From Sipunculus nudus (taxonomy: Eukaryota > Annelida > Sipuncula > Golfingiida > Sipunculidae): DNA of 64,000 bases. Within the stretch, counting starts at the first letter, position 1; every line of letters starts with the position of its first letter. Under the pieces are notes generated by a model, which saw only the letters and a list, made by a program, of their open reading frames with translations, was not told the DNA's origin and did no database searches. Where the stretch lies: the NCBI GenBank assembly GCA_026874595.1, contig CM049309.1, forward strand, positions 24,493,033 to 24,557,032, in the 5' to 3' direction. Positions 14,001 to 29,000 of the stretch are shown here, piece after piece. A program made the position numbers and the translations under genes.

Positions 14001-17000
14001 TCTCAATCAGGGGTTACAGGTCTCACTGAATGCTGCCAAATGTCACACTCAGGGGTTACAGGTCTCACTGACTGATGCCCAATGTCACACTCAGGGGTTA
14101 CAGGTCTCACTGAATGCTGCCAAATGTCACACCCAGGGGTTACAGGTCTAACTGACTGATGCCCAATGTCACACTCAGGTGTTACAGGTCTCACTGACTG
14201 ATGCCCAATGTCACACTCAGGTGTTACAGGTCTCACTGAATGCTACCCCATGTCTCAATCAGGGGTAACAGGTCTCACTGAATGCTGCCAAATGTCACAC
14301 CCAGGGGTTACAGGTCTTACTGACTGATGCCCAATGTCACACTCAGGTGTTACAGGTCTCACTGACTGATGCCCAATGTCACACTCAGGTGTTACAGGTC
14401 TCACTGAATGCTACCCCATGTCTCAATCAGGGGTTACAGGTCTCACTGAATGCTGCCAAATGTCACACCCAGGGGTTACAGGTCTAACTGACTGATGCCT
14501 AATGTCACACTCAGGTGTTACAGGTCTCACTGAATGCAACCCCATGTCTCAATCAGGGGTTACAGGTCTCACTGAATGCTGCCAAATGTCACACCCAAGG
14601 GTTACAGGTCTAACTGACTGATGCCCAATGTCACACTCAGGTGTTACAGGTCTCACTGACTGATGCCCAATGTCACACTCAGGTGTTACAGGTCTCACTG
14701 AATGCTACCCCATGTCTCAATCAGGGGTAACAGGTCTCACTGAATGCTGCCAAATGTCAAACCCAGGGGTTACAGGTCTAACTGACTGATGCCCAATGTC
14801 ACACTCAGGTGTTACAGGTCTCACTGACTGATGCCCAATGTCACACTCAGGTGTTACAGGTCTCACTGAATGCTACCCAATGTCTCAATCAGGGGTTACA
14901 GGTCTCACTGAATGCTGCCAAATGTCATACCCAGGGGTTACAGGTCTAACTGACTGATGCCCAATGTCACACTCAGGTGTTACAGGTCTCACTGAATGCT
15001 ACCCCATGTCTCAATCAGGGGTTACAGGTCTCACTGAATGCTACCCCATGTCTCACCAAGGGGTTACAGGTCTCACTGAATGCTACCCCATGTCTCACCC
15101 AGGGGTTACAGGTCTCACTGAATGCTGCCCAATGTCACACTCAGGTGTTACAGGTCTCACTGACTGATGCCCAATGTCACACTCAGGTGTTACAGGTCTC
15201 ACTGACTGATGCCCAATGTCACACTCAGGTGTTACAGGTCTCACTGAATGCTACCCCATGCCACACCCAGGGGTTACAGGTCTCACTGAATGCTACCCCA
15301 TGTCACACCCAGGGGTTACAGGTCTCACTGAATGCTGCCTAATGTCACACCCAGGGGTTACAGGTCTCACTGAATGCTGCCTAATGTCACACCCAGGGGT
15401 TACAGGTCTCACTGAATGCTGCCCAATGTCAAACTCAGGTGTTACAGGTCTCACTGAATGCTACCCCATGCCACACCCAGGGGTTACAGGTCTCACTGAA
15501 TGCTACCCCATGTCTCACCCAGGGGTTTCAGGTCTCACTGAATGCTACCCCATGTCTCACCCAGGGGTTACAGGTCTCACTGAATGCTGCCTAATGTCAC
15601 ACCCAGGGGTTACAGGTCTCACTGAATGCTGCCCAATGTCACACTCAGGGGTTACAGGTTTCACTGAATGCTACCCCATGTCTCACCAAGGGGTTACAGG
15701 TCTCACTGAATACTACCCCATGTCTCACCCAGGGGTTACAGGTCTCACTGAATGCTGCCCAATGTCACACTCAGGTGTTACAGGTCTCACTGAATGCTGC
15801 CCAATGTCACACTCAGGGGATACAGGTCTCACTGAATGCTGCCCAATGTCACACTCAGGTGTTACAGGTCTCACTGACTGATGCCCAATGTCACACTCAG
15901 GTGTTACAGGTCTCACTGAATGCTACCCCATGTCTCACCAAGGGGTTTACAGGTCTCACTGAATGCTACCCCATGTCTCACCCAGGGGTTACAGGTCTCA
16001 CTGAATGCTGCCCAATGTCACACTCAGGTGTTACAGGTCTCACTGACTGATGCCCAATGTCACACTCAGGTGTTACAGGTCTCACTGAATGCTACCCCAT
16101 GTCTCACCAAGGGGTTACAGGTCTCACTGAATGCTACCCCCATGTCTCACCCAGGGGTTACAGGTCTCACTGAATGCTGCCCAATGTCACACTCAGGTGT
16201 TACAGGTCTCACTGAATGCTACCCCATGTCTCACCAAGGGGTTGCAGGTCTCACTGAATGCTGCCCAATGTCACACTCAGGTGTTACAGGTCTCACTGAA
16301 TGCTACCCCATGTCTCACCCAGGGGTTACAGGTCTCACTGAATGCTGCCCAATGTCACACTCAGGTGTTACAGGTCTCACTGACTGATGCCTTATGTCAC
16401 ACTCAGGTGTTACAGGTCTCACTGAATGCTGCCCCATGTCTCACCCAGGGGTTACAGGTCTCACTGAATGCTGCCCAATGTCACACTCAGGTGTTACAGG
16501 TCTCACTGACTGATGCCCAGTGTCACACTCAGGTGTTACAGGTCTCACTGAATGCTACCCCATGTCTCACCAAGGGGTTACAGGTCTCACTGAATGCTGC
16601 CCAATGTCACACTCAGGTGTTACAGGTCTCACTGAATGCTGCCCAATGTCACACTCAGGTGTTACAGGTCTCACTGAATGCTACCCCATGTCTCACCCAG
16701 GGGTTACAGGTCTCACTGAATGCTGCCCAATGTCACACTCAGGTGTTACAGGTCTCACTGACTGATGCCCAATGTCACACTCAGGTGTTACAGGTCTCAC
16801 TGAATGCTGCCCAATGCTACACTCAGGTGTTACAGGTCTCACTGAATGCTACCCCATGTCTCAATCAGGTGTTACAGGTCTCACTGACTGATGCCCAATG
16901 TCACACTCACGTGTTACAGGTCTCACTGACTGATGCCCAATGTCACACTCACGTGTTACAGGTCTCACTGACTGATGCCCAATGTCACACTCAGGGGTTA

Positions 17001-20000
17001 CAGGTCTCACTGAATGCTACCCCATGTCTCACCAAGGGGTTACAGGTCTCACTGAATGCTACCCCATGTCTCACCCAGGGGTTACAGGTATCACTGAATG
17101 CTGCCCAATGTCACACTCAGGTGTTACAGGTCTCACTGAATGCTACCCCATGTCTCAATCAGGTGTTACAGGTCTCACTGACTGATGCCCAATGTCACAC
17201 TCACGTGTTACAGGTCTCACTGACTGATGCCCAATGTCACACTCACGTGTTACAGGTCTCACTGACTGATGCCCAATGTCACACTCAGGGGTTACAGGTC
17301 TCACTGAATGCTACCCCATGTCTCACCAAGGGTTACAGGTCTCACTGAATGCTACCCCATGTCTCACCCAGGGGTTACAGGTCTCACTGAATGCTGCCCA
17401 ATGTCACACTCAGGTGTTACAGGTCTCACTGAATGCTACCCCATGTCACACCCAGGGGTTACAGGTCTCACTGAATGCTGCCCAATGTCACACTCAGGTG
17501 TTACAGGTCTCACTGACTGATGCCCAATGTCACACTCAGGTGTTACAGGTCTCACTGAATGCTACCCCATGTCTCACCCAGGGGTTACAGGTCTCACTGA
17601 ATGCTACCCCATGTCTCACCCAGGGGTTACAGGTCTCACTGAATGCTGCCCAATGTCACACTCAGGTGTTACAGGTCTCACTGAATGCTACCCCATGTCT
17701 CACCAAGGGGTTACAGGTCTCACTGAATGCTGCCCAATGTCACACTCAGGTGTTACAGGTCTCACTGAATGCTACCCCATGTCTCACCCAGGTGTTACAG
17801 GTCTCACTGAATGCTACCCCATGTCTCACCCAGGGGTTACAGGTCTCACTGAATGCTGCCCAATGTCACACTCAGGTGTTACAGGTCTCACTGAATGCTA
17901 CCCCATGTCTCACCAAGGGGTTACTGGTCTCACTGAATGCTAACCCATGTCACACCCAGGGGTAACAGGTCTCACGGAATGCTGCCCAATGTCACACCTA
18001 TGGTTACAGGTCTCATTGAATAATTTTTATTAAGTTTTAGCAGAAAAGTTATGTTGACCATGCTCATACAAAGACTATTACCAATGTCATTAGCAATGGT
18101 TCTGCCTTCACTTGAATCCAGCAACATTATTCTTTGCAAATCAATTTTGTATATCCTAAGAAATACCATCTTCAGACATATTAATTAAGACACACTGCCT
18201 GTTTTTACAATTTACTGCTGCAGTCAAACTTTTAACCATTAGGGCCATTTTTCAAAAAGAATTAATAAGCCAATTGTCAATTATGTGTCCATGATGGCAG
18301 TGATACATCGTTCAATGAATTATGGATTGTTTGTTAGGCTGTAGTGTCCAATCAACTATTAGTTAGGCTGTAGTGTCCAATGGACTCACAGAAAGAGTGT
18401 AGTTTCGAATGAACACACAGCAACCCATTTTAGTCACTTTACATTATGGCAACTTGCCCTAAACTTTTTTTTATTTTATCAATGCATAATATAATAACAT
18501 TTAGAAATTAAAAAAGAAATTAGGCATATTTCACTGTGTTCTATAAAAAAGATCTATCATTTGGTTTGATACAATAACAGACCCCACTCTCAGACATGGT
18601 AAATTTATCTGATGTGGCATGCAGGTCCTGTATTTATTGGGGACATATTCACCAGGTGACAGTGTAGACCTGCTCTACTGAGTGAATGTATATGACACCT
18701 GTACTCACATGTAGTTGAACACCATGCAGGAAGCAAGCTTCTCTGGCTCCTGATAAAAAACACAATCATTTGACATTCACAAACTAAACCGACATCTTTG
18801 CAAGTTTAATTTCAAAGTTTACAACAACAGCACATCATCATACAATCCTTCAATGCTATAAATAGAAATCTGCATTCAAAGGAATGCAAGCCTCTGCCAT
18901 GTATGTGGGGGTTTCATAAAACTCCATATGGTATGATGCTCCAATAAATGTGTTTCCATTCACTTATTTAGCATACATTCCCAGGTTCATTTATGTGTAA
19001 CTGACTGTTAATTTGTGAATATTCATTTATGATGTTCATGAATCCAAATCAATTGCTTGATCAAGACCAAAATCTTATTGATTCTTAATTGGGCTATTCC
19101 TGAAACGTGAATTTTATGAGTTTCTATTCATGATAGTGTAAGTTATGTGTTGGAGAAACATTCACACTAACACACACACAAGCACACACAAACACACACA
19201 ATCACACAAACACACACATTAACACACACACACACAGACACACACACAAATGGGCATTAATGCCTACCCTGCTGGTGGAGGTTATAAGATGCCTCCATGA
19301 CCACTTACAAAGTACTTCATAATCAGTACAAATAATGAATTGTTTCATGCACAGACATGTAGACAAGAGGCCAGTAGTACACACTGCATAAGACATTGTA
19401 CCTACCAACTAATTATTACATAAATTTTCTGTTCTTGCATTGTGGTTTGATAATGACAGTCCTTTCGTATTGGTGTCCACTAATTATATCTATTTATGGA
19501 GAAGCTTTGCCATATGTGAATATATATTCTATAATTTATAATAAAACTCTCTTGTTTTCTTACAGACACTGTTTTACCTTTTTTATAATTTAAGGAAATA
19601 TGATATAGTACACTATTTTATTATCCCATTGGGTTCAAGACAACAAATTAAAGTTTTGCTCGGCCATCTACCTCTGCCAGAACAAACATGTTATATAAGT
19701 ATACCATTGTCACATTACTATACCGACAGCCTGACCCCACATAACACTGTCACATTACTACACCTACAGCCTGACCCCCACATAACACTGTCACATTACT
19801 GTACCTACAGCCTGACCCCCACATAACACTGTCACATTACTGTACCTACAGCCTGACCCCCACATAACACTGTCACATTACTGTGCCTACAGCCTGACCC
19901 CCACATAACACTGTCACATTACTATACCTACAGCCTGACTCCACATAACACTGTCACATTACTATACCTACAGCCTGACCTCCACATAACATTGTCACAT

Positions 20001-23000
20001 TACTATACCTACAGTCTGACCCCCACATAACACTGTCACATTACTACACCTACAGCCTGACCCCCACATAACACTGTCACATTACTATACCTACAGCCTG
20101 ACCCCCACATAAACACTGTCACTATACTTTTTTAAATTATATAATACGTCTGCTGCTAATGCCTTATTTTGGATTCCCCAGGTCTTACGCTTTTAAAACG
20201 TGCCACATCTACAGACGGACAGACGGACGGAGAGACAGATGGGTGACGGACAATTGACCAGGACTATGGCTCAGATGACTTTTATTCAGCTGAGCAAAAA
20301 ATTAAAATTTCAAATTTATGTGTTTAAAACATTATAGATTCTTTTTTTTAGAGTATTATGCTATTTCCCAAAATGTCTTGTTTTTATAAATTAAGTTGTA
20401 TAGCAATACAATCAAACTCATGACACATCTTAATTGTTCATAGAGTAAGTACTGCCCGTCTTCCAAATTCTAAGATTTTTACTACATGCATGCATCCTTA
20501 AATAACTCATTATATGGAGTGCATCCCCTTTGCTAGTGCATGGTGTTTTATGCAGTGCATTCTACCACAAGGTCCACTGGGACAAATATGTAACAGAGTG
20601 CCACTGTAGGATTTTTCCCACACATAATAGAAAACAAGACAAGAATTTAAGTTTAAAATCACCAAATTGCCCTATTCAAGCCCTAGCGAAAGAGTGGCTT
20701 TTTGCAGCCTGCTCTAGGCCAGCCTACTTTACAATAGGGGTGGCCTATTAAGGGTCAGTCCAAATGTAGATAAGACAGGTGGTAGGTAGGCCTGATATCT
20801 TGCACTGCCTCTTGCAGGGAGCAGTAATTGGACAAACTCATGTTTTCTTATGTAATCTGTAATGGTTCTGTTATTTAAGGAACAAGCTGAAGTTCTGTTA
20901 ATTTTGAGGCATTCTTATTCAGTTTTCAATGCCAGAACAGGATTTGAATACAATTTACATTTGATTCTTTTATTGTCATTTATTTACAATAATTGATATA
21001 TTCACTTACCCTCAATTACTGTTATCAATTTTCTGTTATCATATGCATGATTCAGCTACATATTAATCATTAATAAAATCTTAAGCTTACTTGCACATGA
21101 TGAACACCTGAGTTGATAAATCAGCCCACAGGTGATATTACATCTACATACTTTACACTCGTCTTTCTGATGCTCAACTGTGAACATTTTATCTGTGGCA
21201 CTATTGGAAGATTAGACAGGACAGGAATGAAATGATACCGTACAAGTACCAATAAAGCTGCTGAGATAATGAGGATTTACTGTGAGCCATGGTAATATCA
21301 AAACGATCACACACAGAACTGGCAGAAACAGGAACTTACCATATCAGCAAGAAGCTTCCACAGTGGCTGAAAGTTGGATGGAGAAAAGCCTGGTATAATG
21401 CATATTACCTATCATATTCTATTTATCTCTGAAATATAATATCCTCAAAGAAATAATTTATTTGTATAATATTACTCTGCTGTAATTTACATATAAATAA
21501 TTAAAAAAAACAGCTCTTACTCCTAACCAACAGAAGTTATTCTGGAAAATTATTTTAATTTTTGACATTTCATACATTTCAAAACCATAAACTGTGGGAC
21601 ATGACACAAAGCTAGGAACCATAAATCTGAAAAAAAACACAAACATAAAACAAGGACACTACAAGAGTGTATAACTGGCCATGAGTTCCATGTCTTGTGG
21701 ACATTGACCTAATTTTTACTCATCAAGTAAAGTTTGCATAGAATTGAATTCAGGTGGGTAACTCTATTGATAAATATTTTTAGTGCATTTCATAACAAGG
21801 GACCCATGGGTCACATTGCTCAGCTGAATTTTGGAAAATATTAGTAACTGCAAAATGCTTTTATTTCTTTTGTTTTTTCATGTATATTATCATTTGTAAA
21901 GCTATGAGAAAATGGCCCTGCTAAGATGTGAAAATGAAACTCTGTAAATTATAGAATAATGGACATGAGCTAAACCATTTAGTGATGCACCAAGGGAAAA
22001 AATTGGCCTACGGTAAGTGTTATATAAAAGTAACATTTTATAAACAAATAATGTGTGAGGTAATTAAGTTTTCAAAAGTTAAATATATGGCCATGTGAGT
22101 TAAAAATTAATCCCACAAAGTTTGACCAATATTCCTAATTTTAATACTAAGTTAACAGTGTTATTACACCTAGGCCCTGCCAACTTTAAGAGATATGAAT
22201 GAAATGCTACAAAGTATTTATCTTCTTAAATCTTGTCAGTTAGCACTTACATTAGATCCTAATATTTTATCAAATTTTAATATAAGGATTAAATTCCTGA
22301 ACATTTTTTTTCTTTAAAAAATCAAAATTGTCCAAGTCTAATCAAGAAGAATTTATTTAACATTAAAATTATAAAATTCATCATGTTTATTAGTCCTGTA
22401 TATTGAAGGGGTAGGTGGGGTGAGGGGTCTCTGTTGTTACTGCTCGTTGCTGAAAAAATGTTAATTATACGATTCATCTAGTTCATAGTACAGGTCTGTC
22501 AACAGAATGGGGAGAGAAAAAGGCTCCCTGTGGTATTAACTGCAGACAGCCTGATCAAGCTCAACTCAGTTGAGAGAGGGCTTGCCCTGGTGATGGGATT
22601 ACATAACATTATGCCACTGAATGACCTACAGTGACCAAAGTGGACTGCTCAACAATGTAAGAGAATACAACAAGAGCCTAAAAACATTCAATAACTACCC
22701 TAATTTTGCAGCTTTTATTTTATAATTTTCAGATTTAACAGATTAAATCCTTATGTGTACATGCTGTGAAAATTTAGTCCATAGTACTTACAGGAAAAAA
22801 ACGTGCCGTGGCCATAGATGGGCAAAATTTAAGGTACCAATTTTTTATTTTTGCTAATATTTTAAAAAATTTAAAACATTTTGATCTAATTTTGGGTATA
22901 CAATTTAGTTTTGATTAATTAAAGTTATATTACTGGAAAAAAGTCTTTAGCTTTAAAGTCCTTTAAGGGAATACAACAAGAGCCTAAAAAAAATTCAATG

Positions 23001-26000
23001 ACCAGCCTAATTTTGCAGCTTTTATTTTCATATTTCAGATTTTAACAGATTAAATCCTTATATGTACAAGCAGTGAAAATTAAATCCACAGTACTTACAG
23101 GAGAAAAAACCTGCTGTGGCCAAAGTTGGGCAAAATTTAAGGTACCAATTTTTTATTTTTGCTAATATTTTAAAAAATTTAAAAGATTTTGATCTAATTT
23201 TTGGTATACAATTTAGTTTTGATTAATTAAAGTTATATTACTGGAAAAAAGTCTTTAGCTTTAAAGTCCTTTAAGGGAATACAACAAGAGCCTAAAAAAA
23301 TTTCAATAACTAGCCTAATTTTGCAGCTTTTATTTTCATATTTCAGATTTTAACAGATTAAATCCTTATATGTACATGCAGTGAAAATTAAATCCACAGT
23401 ACTTACAGGAAAAAAAACGTGCTGTGGCCAAAGTTGGGCAAAATTTAAGGTACCAATTTTTTATTTTTGCTAATATTTTAAAAAATTTAAAAGATTTTGA
23501 TCTAATTTTGGGTATACAATTTAGTTTTGATTAATTAAAGTTATATTACTGGAAAAAAAGTCCTTATCTTTAAAGTCCTTTAAGATAATACAACAAGGGC
23601 CTAAAAAAATTTCAATAACTAGCCTAATTTTGCAGCTTTTATTTTCATATTTCAGATTTTAACAGATTAAATCCTTATATGTACATGCAGTGAAAATTAA
23701 ATCCACAGTACTTACAGGAAAAAAAACGTGCTGTGGCCAAAGTTGGGCAAAATTTAAGGTACAAATTTTTTATTTTTGCTAATATTTTAAAAAATTTAAA
23801 AGATTTTGATCTAATTTTGGGTATACAATTTAGTTTTGATTAATTAAAGTTATATTACTGGAAAAAAAGTCCTTATCTTTAAAGTCCTTTAAGATAATAC
23901 AACAAGGGCCTAAAAAAATTTCAATAACTAGCCTAATTTTGCAGCTTTTATTTTCATATTTCAGATTTTAACAGATTAAATCCTTATATGTACATGCAGT
24001 GAAAATTAAATCCACAGTACTTACAGGAAAAAAAACGTGCTGTGGCCAAAGTTGGGCAAAATTTAAGGTACAAATTTTTTATTTTTGCTAATATTTTAAA
24101 AAATTTAAAAGATTTTGATCTAATTTTGGGTATACAATTTAGTTTTGATTAATTAAAGTTATATTACTGGAAAAAAGTCTTTAGCTTTAAAGTCCTTTAA
24201 GGGAATACAACAAGAGCCTAAAAAAAATTCAATAACTAGCCTAATTTTGCAGCTTATATTTTCATATTTCAGATTTTAACAGATTAAATCCTTATATGTA
24301 CATGCAGTGAAAATTAAATCCACAGTACTTACAGGAAAAAAAACGTGCTGTGGCCAAAGTTGGGCAAAATTTAAGGTACCAATTTTTTATTTTTGCTAAT
24401 ATTTTAAAAAATTTAAAAGATTTTGATCTAATTTTGGGTATACAATTTAAATTTGATTAATTAAAGTTATATTACTGGAAAAAAAGTCCTCAGCTTTAAC
24501 ATGTTTTGTGTTAAGTGATCAAATATCTTTCCTGATTTTTCACAAAATGCATTATGTTTGAGCCCGTAACTTTTTAAAATTAAATAATACAGACCTAATT
24601 TCTGGCATGTACATAGGAACTATATAGAGGAATATTTATGGTAAATATGAGGAAAAACAGATGAGTGGTTTTGATATTAGGCAGTCCTGAAGTGTGAAAA
24701 TAGGTTTGTAAAAAAAATTGAGGTTTTTCCTTAATTTCTCAAAGGAAGGAAGTCGCAAAGACCCAGTTTTAGGCTTGGTAGGAGATCTTGGAGACATCTA
24801 ACATTATGCCGAATTTTGGAATCCTAGATCTTACGGTTTCAAAACGTGCCACATCTACGGACGGACGGCAGGACAGACGGACGGACAACAGACAATGGAC
24901 CACGACTATAGCTCAGATGACTTATAGTCAGGTGAGCTAAAAATCCATCAAATTATTGTTATAAAGTCATCATGGTGCCATCACAGTCTGGTGTCTCTTA
25001 CATGCCCACCTTAACTATAAATTTCAGTTTTTGCATCAAGAACACATTTTAACTATGATTTAATAAATATAAAGAGAAGTTAATCTAAATATAACACATA
25101 TATTTCCTCCAGTTTGTCAGATGTCTGATTAACTGGATTGACCAGGCCTTGTTTAACTTAATCTTATATGGTATTACCTTTCCTTCAATCCTTGCCCAAA
25201 GGTCCCACAAGGCATTCATTATGGCAGCTATGGCTAAATGAACCACTCCTTTCTCAGGCCCAAGCTAAAAAGTAAAAGAGGCAAATTATGTTGATGGACT
25301 ACATCAACGTAAGAGAACTCTTTACATTCTAAAAACAACTGTGTCAACAAATTACATGAAGGATTTTCAAAATATTATTATGAGAAATCCCTTGACAAGT
25401 ATTAGAGTAGTGGCTTTATGGCCCTTAATACTCAGCTTAAGTTGACTCATTACTGAGGCTTCCCAATTCAGGAGATTATGCAAACTAATCCTTAGATATT
25501 AACATGGATGTCTGGCACATGAACATGAATGTTAGTGGTGCCACCTGTCATAAAATCAAGAAAGCTATCAAGGATAGATACACATGCAAAATTTCAAGTG
25601 GGCAAGTAAAACTACTGCAGAGATATTAGTGATTTTAACCCAAGGCAGATAAACAAATGTATGGACATTGCAGGTGGCACCACCAAATTTATTGTATGAT
25701 ATAAAGCTATCCAAGAGCTACATTCATGGAATATTTCAGCCCAATTAATCAAAAAAGTCAGAAGATATGTGAGTAAAGGTGTGAAAACAAATACACAGAT
25801 GCAAGCATTGCAGAGAGGAAAGGTCAGAGGTCAATGCAAAATGGTGAGGCACCAGTTCACACGGGAGCTGATAATGAGGTACAGTTTCAGAAAATTTGGT
25901 CCTGTGGTCTCAGCAGAACCTTGTCAAAAAAATGGTATCTTTGGCAGATACACTGAAGCTGAACTATTTCCTGGCTTATCACTCTTACATTATTATCCTG

Positions 26001-29000
26001 ACTAACACTTACCCATCTCATTTGTGGTTCTTGTACAAGCTCATTCCAAAACCCAGAAAAATCACTGAAAATGTCTTCAAGCTTCCTGCCAACAATCATT
26101 GGGACATAAGACTGAACAGCTAAGCAAACTGCAACATAATCAGTGGGGAAAATGAATGCACAGCTAAGCACACTGCAATACAATCTATTGGAAATATGAC
26201 TTCACAGGTAAGCACACTACAATACAATCAATGGGGATAGGACTGCACAGCTAAACAAACTGCAACAAAATCAATGGGCTATTTGACTGCACAGCTAAGC
26301 ACACTGCAACACAATCAATGAGGAAAATGAATGCACAGCTAAGCACACTGCAACATAATCAATGGATTATTTGACTTCACAGCTAGGCACACTGCAGCAT
26401 AATCAATGGGGAATACGACTGCACAGCTTAGCAAACTGCAACACAATCAATGGGGAATATAACTGCTCCGCTAAGCACATTGCAACATAATCAAAGGGGA
26501 ATACGACTGCACAGCTAAGCACACTGCAATACAATCAATGGGGAATATGACTGCACAGCTAAGCAAACTGCAACACAATCAATGGGGAATATGACTGCAC
26601 AGCTAAGCACACTGCAACAAAATGAACAGGGAATATGAATACACAGCTAAACAAACTGCAACACAATCCATAGGGAATTTGTCTACACAGCTAAGCACAC
26701 TGCTTTTTTCAATGGGGAAAATGACTGCACAGCTAAGCAAACTGCAACATAATCAATGGATATGTGGACTGTACAGCTACGCACACTGCAATACAATTTA
26801 TTGGGAATGTGACTGCACAGCTAAGCAAACTGATTAAATAAATGGGGAATATGACTGCACAGCTATGCAAACTGCAATTAAATCAATGGGGAATATGACT
26901 GCACAGCTCAGCACATTGCAACACAATCAATTGGGAATATGACTGCAGAGCAAAGCACATTGCAACATAATCAATGGGGAATATGACTGCACAGCTAAGG
27001 AAACTGCTACACAATCAATGGGGAATATGAATGCACACTTATCACACTGCAACACAGTCAATAGGGAATACATATCCACAGCTAAGCAAACTGCAACACA
27101 ATCCATAGGGAACATGACTGCACAGCTAAGCACACAGCAACATAATCAATGGAGAATATGACGGCACAGGTAAGCCCATTGCAACATAATCAATGGGGAA
27201 TACAAATGCACAGCTAAGCACACTGCAATACAATCAATGGGGAATATGACTGCACAGCTAAGCACACTGCAACACAATCCATGGGGAATATGACTGCACA
27301 GCTAAGCACACTGCAACAAAATCAATAGGGAAAATGACTGCACAGCTAAGCAAACTGCAACATAATCAATGGATAATTGGACTGTACAGCTAAGCACACT
27401 GCAATACAATTAATGGGGAATATGACTGCACAGCTAAGCACACTGCAATTTATTCAATGGGGAATATGACTGCACAGCTCAGCACATTGCAACACAATCA
27501 ATTGGGAATATGACTGCAGAGCAAAGCACATTGCAACATAATCAATGGGGAATATGACTGCACAGCTAAGGAAACTGCTTCACAATCAATGGGGAATATG
27601 AATGCACACTTATCACACTGCAACACAGTCAATAGGGAATACATATCCACAGCTAAGCAAACTGCAACACAATCCATAGGGAACATGACTGCACAGCTAA
27701 GCACACAGCAACATAATCAATGGAGAATATGACGGCACAGGTAAGCCCATTGCAACATAATCAATGGGGAATACAAATGCACAGCTAAGCACACTGCAAT
27801 ACAATCAATGGGGAATATGACTGCACAGCTAAGCACACTGCAACACAATCCATGGGGAATATGACTGCACAGCTAGGCACACTGCAACAAAATCAATAGG
27901 GAAAATGACTGCACAGCTAAGCAAACTGCAACATAATCAATGGATAATTGGACTGTACAGCTAAGCACACTGCAATACAATTAATGGGGAATATGACTGC
28001 ACAGCTAAGCACACTGCAATTTATTCAATGGGGAATATGACTGCACTGCTCAGCACATTGCAACAGAATCAATTGGGAATATTACTGCACAGCTAAGCAC
28101 ATTGCAACAAAATCAATGGGGAATATGACTACACAGCTAAGCAAACTGCAACACAATTAATGGGGAATATGACTGCACAGCTAAGCACACTGAAATGATC
28201 AATGGGGAATATGACTGCACAGCTAAGCAAACTGCAATTTAATCAATTGGGAATATGGCTGCACAGCTCAGCACACTGCAACACAGTCAATAGGGAATAC
28301 GAATGCACAGCTAAGCAAACTGCAACATAATCAATTGGGAATATGAATGCACAGCTAATCACACTGCAATACAATCTATTGGGAATATGACTTCACAGCT
28401 AACCACACTGCAATACCACCAATGTGGAATATGTCTACACAGCTAAGCACACTGCAACACAATCAATGGGGAATTTGTCTACACAGCTAAGCAAACTGCA
28501 ACACAATTAATGGGGAATATGTCTACACAGCTAAGCAAACTGCATCATAATCAATGGAGAATATGACTGCACAGATAAGCACACTGTAACACAATCAATG
28601 CGGAAATTGTCTACACAGCTAAGCACACTGCAACACAATCAATGGGGAATATGACTGCACAGCTAAGCAAACTGTACATAATCAATGGGGAATATAACCG
28701 CACAGCTACACAAACTCGTTACAATCAATTGGGTATAAGAGCCAGTGGTGTGTAAAACTACAGAGGCACTATGCACAGCAATAGTTTCACATAACAGATA
28801 AAGCTTCAATGCACATATTATTGAGAACTGGTGTTTTTTTCTAAATTCCAATTTAATATATGTATTTGATAATTCAAGTTTTACTTATTAATCATATTTA
28901 AAAAAAATATAGAATATCACATAAACTGAACACATTTTAAAGAACTTGTTGGCCTGAGTTTGTTCAAATCTACAGTGACAGGAATATGTGTCTGGTTAAG

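Noticed and set aside
12325-17965. Long open frames (up to about 400 codons, 14-residue repeats such as [14 protein letters not shown]) in the 42-bp array
   Set aside because: The unit length is divisible by three, so any stop-free unit stays open in several frames and both strands. The array lies in an ENOSF1 intron, has no unique protein sequence and no homology I recognise.
8527-28740. Regularly repeated arrays that could be mistaken for CRISPR
   Set aside because: Repeats are head-to-tail without unique spacers, in intron-containing animal DNA, with no cas genes.
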